Program-made: the position numbers and the translations under genes
The notes under the pieces: model-generated
Seen by the model: only the letters and a program-made list of their open reading frames with translations
Databases searched by the model: none
What the model was told of the DNA's origin: nothing
Source: Dehalococcoidia bacterium
GTDB taxonomy: Bacteria; Chloroflexota; Dehalococcoidia; GIF9; AB-539-J10
Direction of reading: 5' to 3'
Length of the DNA stretch: 64,000 bases
Assembly: GCA_003562475.1 (NCBI GenBank)
Contig: PWUU01000063.1
Coordinates: 1 to 64,000 of the forward strand
Shown: positions 8,607 through 15,353 of the stretch, one piece after another
Numbering within the stretch: the first letter of the stretch is position 1
Layout of the letters: the number at the start of each line of letters is the position of its first letter

Positions 8607-9791
8607 CTACACAAGCCCTGCGCCACGGTGCTTCTCTGCAATCTGTACGCCCAGACGGTCTATCGCACCCAGGTCCGATTCAGACGGCAATCCCTTGAGT
8701 ATCACTGGATCAAGCACCTCTACCTTCAGATTGGGCATGAGCGACAGCAACTGCTCCACTGCTTTGCCACCCCACCCATAGGAACCGACTATTGACGCGT
8801 ACATCACCCGTGGACGGAGTGCATTGGCGAGTATCGCCGCATACGCAACCTGAGGATGCGCTCCTGCGAGCACTGTGGGAGTTCCCAGCACCACCGTTGC
8901 CGCATCGACAAGCTCCATAGCGAGTCTGCCGGTGTCACCGGCGGTAAGCTTGTGCGGGACCACCAGCACTCCCTGCTCCGCGAGCGATGCAATGAGCCGG
9001 TCGACGATAACCTGTGTACTCCCGTGCATCGAGACATACGGCACCACGACCTTGTTAGCCAGCGGCCCGGAGACCCAGTCGCGGTACACATCCATGATGA
9101 ACTGCGGGTTGTCATACAACGGTCCGTGGCTCGGGGCGATGATATCGATGGCGTAGCCCCCGAGGCGCTCGAGATGCTTCACGATGTTCGTCCTGAAGGG
9201 CATCATGATCTCCGCGTAGTACCGCTTCGCTGCCCGATACACCCTCGATGGCTCGCTCATGAACAGCTCCGATGTGGCCAGATGTGAGCCGAAGAGGTCG
9301 CATGGGAACAGGACCTTGCGCTCCCGAAGATACGTCAGCATCGTCTCCGGCCAGTGCACCCACGGGGCATGAATGAACTCGAGAGTCAGGTCGCCAAGCG
9401 ACAGTGTTTCTCCATCGGTCACCGTGACGATCCGGCCTTCATCTATCTGCAGAAGGTCGACAAGCATGCCTCTCGCCTTCGGCGTGCACACCAGTTTCGC
9501 ATCGGCGAAGCGTTCCAGTGCGAACGGGATACTACCTGAGTGGTCCTGCTCAGCGTGGCTGGCGACTATGTAATCCACTCTCGACAACTCCAATGCATCG
9601 AGCAGACCGCACCACTCGCCCGTCTTGGTCGGGTCGACCGTGTCAATCAGAACCGTCTTCTCAGACCCTGTAACCAGATATGCGTTGTAGCTCGTCCCAT
9701 CCGGCAGGGGGATCAGCTCATCGAAGATCTGTCGATCCCAGTCGACCGACCCAACCCACATTACTCGATCGGTTACCTTCCGTGCTCGCAT
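8607..9791 (-). CDS. fprA: Flavodiiron protein (O2/NO reductase, FprA type)
   Basis: 394 residues. Cytoplasmic oxidase that reduces O2 to water and/or NO to N2O at a diiron site, with electrons passed through FMN. The N-terminal metallo-beta-lactamase-like domain has the HxExDH motif as SHAEQDHSG (His79, Glu81, Asp83, His84), then HWPETM, PCDLFGSH and PSHGPLY. From about residue 250 a flavodoxin domain follows (PYVSMHGST... GSYGWGG). There is no fused rubredoxin, which is instead supplied by the flavin reductase-rubredoxin fusion upstream in the same operon. The ATG at 9791 follows GGAGAAGGTGAA. The gene is intact although both flanking genes look frameshifted. Confidence 0.95.
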   Translation of the reverse strand: MRARKVTDRVMWVGSVDWDRQIFDELIPLPDGTSYNAYLVTGSEKTVLIDTVDPTKTGEWCGLLDALELSRVDYIVASHAEQDHSGSIPFALERFADAKLVCTPKARGMLVDLLQIDEGRIVTVTDGETLSLGDLTLEFIHAPWVHWPETMLTYLRERKVLFPCDLFGSHLATSELFMSEPSRVYRAAKRYYAEIMMPFRTNIVKHLERLGGYAIDIIAPSHGPLYDNPQFIMDVYRDWVSGPLANKVVVPYVSMHGSTQVIVDRLIASLAEQGVLVVPHKLTAGDTGRLAMELVDAATVVLGTPTVLAGAHPQVAYAAILANALRPRVMYASIVGSYGWGGKAVEQLLSLMPNLKVEVLDPVILKGLPSESDLGAIDRLGVQIAEKHRGAGLV

Positions 9792-9869
9792 TTCACCTTC
9801 TCCTATCCACCGGGATTCTTTCTTGCCCCTCCGACCGACTGACCTGCGCCGTCTCCCGTGAACCAGCCG

Positions 9870-10215
9870 TCAGACAGCGTCGGGGCCATACCGAATCATC
9901 TCGAGGGTCCCCGGATACTGACCCTCTTCGTCTCTGACGACAAACCGGCTGAAGCGCTGCACCTCTCCGTCGCCGGTCACCTTTCTACTCGACAACATCC
10001 CCTCTCCCGCTCTTGAGCTCCTCCCGCACCGCCTCCGCCACCGGGACAGTAACGGCTCTGCGACATTCCTGTACGGGCTTGCCTGGCGCCGAGAGTTGCC
10101 ATGCTGAACTCCGCCCTTCGGTCCTGTTCCAGAAACGAACGTTCTCGCTCACATCCATATACGCCGGTTCCATTGGCAGAACGTCAAACAGGACACACAG
10201 GTGCTCCCGGGTCAT
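9870..10215 (-). pseudogene. PAS-domain protein (DUF438 C-terminal-like) with apparent frameshift
   Basis: The first frame (from ATG 10215) reads LFDVLPMEPAYMDVSENVRF, WNRTEGR, GKPVQECRR and ELKSGRGDVVE, then meets TAG at 9985. The next frame continues without a gap as RKVTGDGEVQRFSRF, VVRDEEGQYPGTLEMI, and stops at 9870. Together these match the PAS module found at the C-terminus of DUF438 proteins and as stand-alone proteins in anaerobes (V-R-F-x-N-R-x-E-G-R ... A-V-R-D-E-x-G-x-Y-x-G-T-L-E). A one-base register change near 9987 would restore it. The canonical CHPP-like motif is altered to CRRA. A redox or heme-sensing role is possible but unproven. Confidence 0.7.
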
Positions 10216-10260
10216 GTTGCGTAGTGTTTCACCGACAGGGCTCCTCTGCGAGCTATACGG

Positions 10261-10971
10261 CTATTCCTCGACCTTCTCAAACTCGCTCTTTCCGGCGCCG
10301 CACACCGGACACACCCAGTCGTCAGGCAGGTCCTCAAACGCGGTCCCGGGTGCAACACCACTGTCCGGGTCGCCAGCAGATGGATCGTAGATGTAACCAC
10401 ACACGATGCACTTATACTTGCTCACTGATGCTTCCTCCTTGTCTTGATGTGGCACGTAACTCGGGGCACTGCGTGGTGTGACGCCCCGCTTGACGTCGTG
10501 ATAGAAGGCATACGACATTGGACGCGCATCGTTGAGCACGCGCGCACCGACCACTCGTCCTACAAACAGTGTGTGTGTCCACACGTCCAACTCACGCTCT
10601 ACCTCTACCTCGAGACAGGCAGTCGCATGCTGCGTCACTATGGGGACGCCGGTGACACCGGTCAGCGTCTCGACGCCAGCCAGCTTGTCGATATCACGTC
10701 CCGACTTGAACCCGAACTTCCCGATAAACGGCAGCGGGGTCTCTTCAGAGAGAATCGACGCCGCAAACAGGCGGCTCGCAGAGACATATTCATGGGTAAG
10801 GTTTTTCTTGTTGAGGCACACGGCAACCGCCATGGGCTCACCGGAGACCTGCATCAAGGCGTTAGCGATCTGCCCGTTCGCACTATCCTCATTACGCCGA
10901 GAACTCACCACATAGAGCCCGTAGCCGACGCGGTGCAGCGCTTCGGGCTGCAGTCTCACAGTACTACTCAT
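10261..10971 (-). CDS. hrb: Flavin reductase-rubredoxin fusion (high molecular weight rubredoxin)
   Basis: 236 residues. Residues 1-165 form a flavin reductase-like FMN-binding domain. Residues 185-236 form a rubredoxin with Cys188/Cys191 (CIVCGY) and Cys221/Cys224 (CPVCGA). In Moorella the same architecture (Hrb) passes NAD(P)H electrons to the flavodiiron protein FprA to reduce NO or O2. Here the flavodiiron gene is two genes downstream in the same operon, so the same partnership is likely. It may also feed superoxide reductase and the rubrerythrin-like proteins. It starts 5 bases after the SufB stop, and its ribosome-binding site is weak. Confidence 0.92.
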   Translation of the reverse strand: MSSTVRLQPEALHRVGYGLYVVSSRRNEDSANGQIANALMQVSGEPMAVAVCLNKKNLTHEYVSASRLFAASILSEETPLPFIGKFGFKSGRDIDKLAGVETLTGVTGVPIVTQHATACLEVEVERELDVWTHTLFVGRVVGARVLNDARPMSYAFYHDVKRGVTPRSAPSYVPHQDKEEASVSKYKCIVCGYIYDPSAGDPDSGVAPGTAFEDLPDDWVCPVCGAGKSEFEKVEE

Positions 10972-10976
10972 GGTAG

Positions 10977-12197
10977 CTACATCAGGTCCTTTTCACTCGC
11001 ATGGATAGCGCGCTGCAACTCGGCGTTCAGCGCATCGGGCAGACCTTCGATATCCACGTGCAGAAACCCTCGCACGATCGTGGACGCTGCCTCATCGCGT
11101 GACAGCCCACGAGCCATCAGGTACTGCACCTCGTCCTCCGCTATCTTGCCCACCGCCGCCTCATGGTAGAGATCGATGCCAGCCACGGTGCCACGCAACT
11201 CGGGAACGGCATGGATTACACCGCCATCGCTGAGAATCAGCCCCCGACATTCGAGGTGACCCTTAACATCGGCTGCGTTGCCCTCAATATAGCCACGGGC
11301 GATAATCTCACCACCTTTGACGACCGCGCGGGACACGATCTCGGTGCGCGACTCAGGAACCTGGAGAAATACCCTGGTGCCAACATCGATCTTCCCACCC
11401 GGGAAGCCTGCGATGACACTGTTGAATCGCACGGTAGCGCCACGCCCGACACACCACACCATCGGATTCGTCTGCACGTCACGAACCGGCTTCATGATGA
11501 CGTAGTTGCTGACAAAGGTCGCGCCCTCTTCTACAATCGCCCCCGTCCTCGGGCGTACATCAATACCCGGCTGCCAGTCGTGGATCATCGTAAACGTGAG
11601 CTTCGCCCCTTTGCGCACATAGAACTCGGACACACCAAGATGCAGGCCCGACTCCGTGTGAGGTCCGGTGGTACAACCGGTAATGATGTGGAGCTCCGAT
11701 CCCTCTTCGGCGATGATAATGTTGTGGACATGCTGTGCCAGGCCTTCCGTGCCAAGGTAGAGGCAGGCCTGCAGCGGAAGCACGGTCTGTTGCCCTGGCA
11801 GCGCACGCATGAAATAGCCATTTGCATTGCCGGCATCGACGCTCGAAGTGTACCTGTCGGCCCCGGACTGCACGGCATGCCACCAGTAGTCCCGCAGCCA
11901 GTTGTACTTCTCCAGCGCCGTCTGAACCGGCATCAACTCGACGCCATTCCGGGCAACCGACACATGTACGGGAGTGTGATCGACCTGGATGAATGTGCCG
12001 GATCGCTCGTCCACGTCATCGAGCATGACTCCGGCATCGAGCATGCGTTGTTTCATCTCGTCCGGCAACTCGCGCGGATCGGAGTGGTAGGACTGCTCGG
12101 GCACCGAGGATGCGTACTCTCCCGGTTCGGGCTCGGCATCAGTATGGGAAGCGTGCTCTGTCACTCCATCCTGTCGCCGAGAATTCACGTCACGCAT
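10977..12197 (-). CDS. sufB: SufB/SufD-family Fe-S cluster scaffold protein
   Basis: About 406 residues. Forms a complex with the SufC ATPase and assembles Fe-S clusters. The C-terminal core has [13 protein letters not shown] (conserved Cys), ELRGTVAG and [11 protein letters not shown], matching the SufB/SufD Cys and Glu-His cluster positions, followed by [15 protein letters not shown]. The beta-helix region occupies the middle. ATG at 12197 is preferred (AGGAG 8 bases upstream) over GTG at 12206. It overlaps sufC by 13 bases. No sufD, sufS or sufU is next to it, so it resembles the minimal two-gene SufBC/SmsCB arrangement of anaerobes. Placement inside a PerR operon suggests cluster repair under oxidative stress. 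Confidence 0.9.
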   Translation of the reverse strand: MRDVNSRRQDGVTEHASHTDAEPEPGEYASSVPEQSYHSDPRELPDEMKQRMLDAGVMLDDVDERSGTFIQVDHTPVHVSVARNGVELMPVQTALEKYNWLRDYWWHAVQSGADRYTSSVDAGNANGYFMRALPGQQTVLPLQACLYLGTEGLAQHVHNIIIAEEGSELHIITGCTTGPHTESGLHLGVSEFYVRKGAKLTFTMIHDWQPGIDVRPRTGAIVEEGATFVSNYVIMKPVRDVQTNPMVWCVGRGATVRFNSVIAGFPGGKIDVGTRVFLQVPESRTEIVSRAVVKGGEIIARGYIEGNAADVKGHLECRGLILSDGGVIHAVPELRGTVAGIDLYHEAAVGKIAEDEVQYLMARGLSRDEAASTIVRGFLHVDIEGLPDALNAELQRAIHASEKDLM

Positions 12198-12967
12198 CGG
12201 CAGCACTCCTCATAGCCGTATTCCTTGATGGTTGTGAGAATCTCGTGCGGATCGCCACCACACGTCAGCCGACCATCGATCATGACGTATCCTGTACGCG
12301 CATTCACATAGCCCAGTATGTGTCCCGTATGGGTAATGATGAGTCCCGAGTGGTGTCGTTCCCGAATTCGTACATCTTTGTGCAGCAGCCCGTTGATCAG
12401 GTCGCCAATGACTGCGATGTTGACAAGGTCCACACCCGATTCCGGCTCATCCAGAAACACGAAATCAGGGTTCTGCGCGAGCAGTTGCAGCAACTCGGAC
12501 CGCTTGATCTCACCGCCTGAGAATCCATAGTTCACATCCCGGTCAAGGAAGTCGAGCAATCCCGCCGCAGCAGCCAGTTCGCGAATCTCCGATTCCGAAG
12601 CCTCTCTGCGGAGACACGCCGCAACCATATCCCTTGTCTTGACCCCTCTGACCACCGGCGGCCGCTGGAATGACATTCCCATCCCCTTTCGTGCCCGTTC
12701 ATCGACCGATAGCCCGGTGACATCCTCGCCCTTGAAGACCACACTGCCTCTGGTGACCACATACTGGGGGAAACCCATCAGCGCCATGAGCAGCGTGCTC
12801 TTTCCACTGCCGTTCGGCCCAAAGAGCGCAGCCGTCTCTCCGTATCGCACATTGAAGTCGATGCCACGAAGGATTTCAACACCGCCAATTTCGACGTGCA
12901 GGTCGCGTACCGACAGTATCGCTTCATCGATAGAACCCCCTCCCGGGGAGCTGCCGTCACCCTTCAA
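12185..12967 (-). CDS. sufC: SufC-type ABC ATPase for Fe-S cluster assembly
   Basis: 260 residues. Soluble ABC ATPase that drives the SufBC scaffold. Walker A is GPNGSGKST (residues 50-58), the signature is FSGGE, Walker B is FVFLDEPESGVD, and the H-loop is LIITHTGHIL. The E-S-G-V-D form after Walker B is typical of SufC (E-x-x-S-G-L/V-D). The likely start is TTG at 12967, with AGGTGG just upstream, overlapping the preceding rubrerythrin-like gene by 11 bases. The C-terminus (EECCRCVT) has a Cys cluster that I cannot assign. Confidence 0.93.
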   Translation of the reverse strand: MKGDGSSPGGGSIDEAILSVRDLHVEIGGVEILRGIDFNVRYGETAALFGPNGSGKSTLLMALMGFPQYVVTRGSVVFKGEDVTGLSVDERARKGMGMSFQRPPVVRGVKTRDMVAACLRREASESEIRELAAAAGLLDFLDRDVNYGFSGGEIKRSELLQLLAQNPDFVFLDEPESGVDLVNIAVIGDLINGLLHKDVRIRERHHSGLIITHTGHILGYVNARTGYVMIDGRLTCGGDPHEILTTIKEYGYEECCRCVT

Positions 12968-13487
12968 GCGTCCACCTTTCCTTCACGGTGTACCATCCGG
13001 CAGGGTCGGTAAGATACTCAAAGCTGTCCAGCAGGGTCAGGTGGTGAATCCGCTCTTCTCCCGCGAGCGTGTTGTAGAACTTCTTCTCACCTTGAGAGTC
13101 GGTCTCATTCGCTCGCGAGCGATACATGTCATAGGCCTCCAGTTCTTTTGCCATCGCATCTTTCATAGCTTCCAGCTCGGAACGGGCAACCTTGATGTCC
13201 TCGGGAGAGACCTCACTATTGAACGCTGCAACCACTTCCTTGAGGTGCGCTCCCTCCCATGCCGGCGCTTCTATGTCGGGCCAGTCCGCCCCTTTGCTGA
13301 GCTCGGCCTCGATCGCCTTGAAACGCTTGGCGTGCTCATCCTCCTCCAACGCCAGTCGCTCAAACAACTGCCTGGCAACAGGATTCACCGCCATTTCTGC
13401 CGCCTTCAGGTAGTAGCCCTTCTCCTGCAACTCTATAGCCAGGGCTTTCTTTAGGGTCTCCATTCTCTTTTCCGCATTGTCCGTCAT
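12957..13487 (-). CDS. Rubrerythrin-like diiron ferritin-fold protein
   Basis: 176 residues, starting at ATG 13487 with GGAGG 8 bases upstream. It is a four-helix bundle with carboxylate/His motifs: EEDEHAKRF (E-x-x-H) in the first half, KELEAYDMYR and EERIHHLTLL in the second. This is the diiron site of the rubrerythrin/erythrin group, with no rubredoxin domain. The C-terminus DPAGWYTVKERW is common in rubrerythrin-like ferritin-family proteins of anaerobes. It probably reduces H2O2 or handles iron, with electrons from the rubredoxin fusion further down the operon. It lies 14 bases after a paralogue and overlaps sufC. Confidence 0.85.
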   Translation of the reverse strand: MTDNAEKRMETLKKALAIELQEKGYYLKAAEMAVNPVARQLFERLALEEDEHAKRFKAIEAELSKGADWPDIEAPAWEGAHLKEVVAAFNSEVSPEDIKVARSELEAMKDAMAKELEAYDMYRSRANETDSQGEKKFYNTLAGEERIHHLTLLDSFEYLTDPAGWYTVKERWTLEG

Positions 13488-13501
13488 CTCCAATACCTCC
13501 T

Positions 13502-13981
13502 CTACGCATACCGCTGCTTTTGTTCAGAGAGCTCCCGTACGTGCTTCCTCTCCTCCCTGATGATTCGGTCAACCGCGTCACGTTGCCTCTGGGGCACAAG
13601 CTCCCGCATCTCGGAGTAGAACAATATAGAGTCTTTTTCAGCTCCCAGTGCCAGTTGAAGCGCCTCAGCGGGACCCGCGACCTTCGCGGCCATCTCCATG
13701 GCCACTGTGTCGTCAGTGAACACGGAAGAATCAATGAGCGCCTTCAAATATGAGGCATATTCCTCCTCGTCCACGGGCGGCACCACGGCTCCACTCTCGA
13801 TCTCTGAACGCAACCCCTGGAAGATCTTGATATGTTGCCGCTCCATATCGGCGAGTTCCCCATAAGTCCCTTTCAAGCCTGCATCAGCCGCGCGCTCCGA
13901 CAGAGACTGGTAGTACGCAACCCCGTTCCTTTCGATGCCAACTGCGATGTCATACAACTCGCCGGCTGTGAATACTGCCAT
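13502..13981 (-). CDS. Rubrerythrin-like ferritin-family protein
   Basis: About 159 residues. Two helix pairs carry E-x-x-H motifs (ADMERQHIKIF and REERKHVREL), plus Glu in GIERNGVAYY and GAEKDSILFY, the expected diiron ligands of rubrerythrin-like proteins. No rubredoxin domain is present. The ATG at 13981 is favoured (GGAGG 9 bases upstream) over GTG at 13987, which is too close to the ribosome-binding site. It is the first gene after perR in the stress operon. Likely role: peroxide reduction or iron sequestration during oxygen exposure. Confidence 0.83.
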   Translation of the reverse strand: MAVFTAGELYDIAVGIERNGVAYYQSLSERAADAGLKGTYGELADMERQHIKIFQGLRSEIESGAVVPPVDEEEYASYLKALIDSSVFTDDTVAMEMAAKVAGPAEALQLALGAEKDSILFYSEMRELVPQRQRDAVDRIIREERKHVRELSEQKQRYA

Positions 13982-14008
13982 TGACACATACCTCCTCGGT
14001 TTCGCCTG

Positions 14009-14419
14009 TTATGCACAGCTATCATGCGCGCCAGACTGTACCTTGTCCTGCCAGCAGTCTACGCACACACCCCTGAACTCGAGCACATGGTACTTGATAT
14101 CCAGACCTGTACGTTCGCTCACACGTCTATCGAGATCCAGATCAACAGATTCCTGAAGATCTATCACTGCCCCGCACAACTCGCATCGAAAGTGATAGTG
14201 CGTCTCAACAGTACCATCGTATCTGTTCACCCCACCAGGTCCTTCATACGAACGAATCTCTCCTGAGTCGGACAGCACTTTGAGGTTTCGATAGACGGTT
14301 CCAAGGCTGATGGAGGGAATCTGCTTCCTCGCCTCGTGATAGACCCAGTCCGCCGTTGGATGACAGTCGGTGCTACGTACGACGCTGAGTATAATTTCTC
14401 GCTGTCTTGACTTTCTCAT
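14009..14419 (-). CDS. perR: PerR-type Fur-family metalloregulator
   Basis: 136 residues. Winged helix (HPTADWVYHEARK, LGTVYRNLKVL) followed by a dimerisation domain. Structural zinc Cys pairs are at 79/82 (CELC) and 119/122 (CVDC). The regulatory metal ligands align with Bacillus PerR: His20 (H37), Asp68 (D85), His74 and His76 (H91/H93) and Asp87 (D104). The Asp at the D85 position favours peroxide sensing by His oxidation over plain iron sensing. It is the first gene of the oxidative-stress operon, with a candidate operator 10 bases upstream, so autoregulation and control of the whole operon are expected. No clear ribosome-binding site precedes the ATG. Confidence 0.92.
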   Translation of the reverse strand: MRKSRQREIILSVVRSTDCHPTADWVYHEARKQIPSISLGTVYRNLKVLSDSGEIRSYEGPGGVNRYDGTVETHYHFRCELCGAVIDLQESVDLDLDRRVSERTGLDIKYHVLEFRGVCVDCWQDKVQSGAHDSCA

Positions 14420-14428
14420 TGTTAACCG

Positions 14429-14448
14429 CTAATGGTTATCGTTATTAG
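14429..14448. promoter_or_regulatory. Candidate PerR/Fur operator
   Basis: On the minus strand CTAAT and ATTAG form inverted arms around ten AT-rich bases (AACGATAACC). The site sits just upstream of perR and overlaps the likely promoter region; a TTGTCA hexamer lies further upstream at about 14458-14463. Its size and AT-richness fit a Fur-family box, but it is not an exact match to the Bacillus PerR consensus. Confidence 0.45.
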
Positions 14449-14449
14449 T

Positions 14450-14749
14450 GTCTCATTGTGACAACCAGATGTCAAATGACCGGACCGCTCCTCAGGTGCC
14501 GGCCGCGGCATATATCTTCTTCGCTCCACCATCCCATCGCACACCAGCGCAGATAAGAGAGAGTCCTGGAGATTCACGCCGACTTTCGTGTGCCACCAGA
14601 CTCATCATCCTCCGCTCGTCGGCAGTCAAGACGCCAAAGCGTGCGCGTTTCACGATTCTAGTTGCGTCGGAAGATGCTGTCAAACGCGGCCATTGACACA
14701 CAGTACGTGGCAACCTCAAGCGATTTCGAGAGGGCAACACACGCACAAC
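14450..14749. other. Gene-poor stretch between the reductase gene and perR
   Basis: About 300 bases. A minus-strand frame ending at 14492 contains FGVLTADERRMMSLVAHES and could be a small protein of about 54 residues from a GTG, but no ribosome-binding site or family supports it. No RNA gene or strong terminator was seen. The perR promoter is expected at its left end. Confidence 0.4.
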
Positions 14750-15334
14750 TCACTTGCATGCCAGTCGCATCCCCATGCCTGCAGCCTCATCGATGAACTC
14801 GGGAGAATGGTTGACCTGTGCCCTGCCTTCCATACTTCTCACCAGCAGCTGCTCGGCAAATCGTACGCCAACGGCGTCGAAGAAATACCTGGCAGTGAAC
14901 ACAACACCGTCGAACATCTTCGCACCACTGGTCGCCCCCACCGAGACCAGCGCCCCTCCACGCGATGCAGTGTCAGGCTGCCAGATCCGTAACATATACT
15001 GTCGGACCCATAACGCCTGACAGCGATCCACAAGGGCCTTCGCCTGGCTCGTAAGGCCATAGAAGAAGACGGGGGACGAGAGGACAATGTGGTCCGCTGC
15101 CACAAGTTCATCGTAGAGATCACTCATGTCGTCTTGAATCGAACACACGCCATCCACCGCACAGTCGTAGCATTCGATGCACGGATGGATGTTCATCTCA
15201 CACACAAGTATCTTCCGCGTGGTCGCGCCACATTCGGCCGCTCCGCGAAGCGTCGCATCGAGCAGTATCTCGGTATTACTGCCGCGTCGCGGGCTTCCCA
15301 TTACACCCAGTACATACATGATCGCCGGCGCCAT
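14750..15334 (-). CDS. NADPH-dependent FMN reductase / iron-sulfur flavoprotein-like
   Basis: About 195 residues. Flavodoxin-like fold with phosphate-binding loop GSPRRGSNTEILL, then CIECYDCAVDGVCSIQDDM, the Cys-rich segment typical of the iron-sulfur flavoprotein/NADPH-dependent FMN reductase group, and SSPVFFYGLTSQAKALVDR. Such proteins move electrons between NAD(P)H, flavin and redox partners. It directly follows priA; the frame could start at TTG 15361 (overlapping priA), ATG 15334 or ATG 15319, and none has a good ribosome-binding site. I list 15334. Lying next to the oxidative-stress operon, it may be part of redox defence, but it is upstream of that operon's promoter. Confidence 0.8.
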   Translation of the reverse strand: MAPAIMYVLGVMGSPRRGSNTEILLDATLRGAAECGATTRKILVCEMNIHPCIECYDCAVDGVCSIQDDMSDLYDELVAADHIVLSSPVFFYGLTSQAKALVDRCQALWVRQYMLRIWQPDTASRGGALVSVGATSGAKMFDGVVFTARYFFDAVGVRFAEQLLVRSMEGRAQVNHSPEFIDEAAGMGMRLACK

Positions 15335-15353
15335 TGTGACACGATTGAACGTG

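Noticed and set aside
11163-12215. Long open frame (350 codons) on the plus strand opposite sufB
   Set aside because: It is fully antisense to a clear SufB gene, with no recognisable motif; high GC content makes long antisense frames common.
14492-14746. Minus-strand frame of up to 84 codons between the reductase and perR
   Set aside because: No ribosome-binding site and no family resemblance; the part from about 14650 down (ADERRMMSLVAHES) looks slightly protein-like but cannot be supported.
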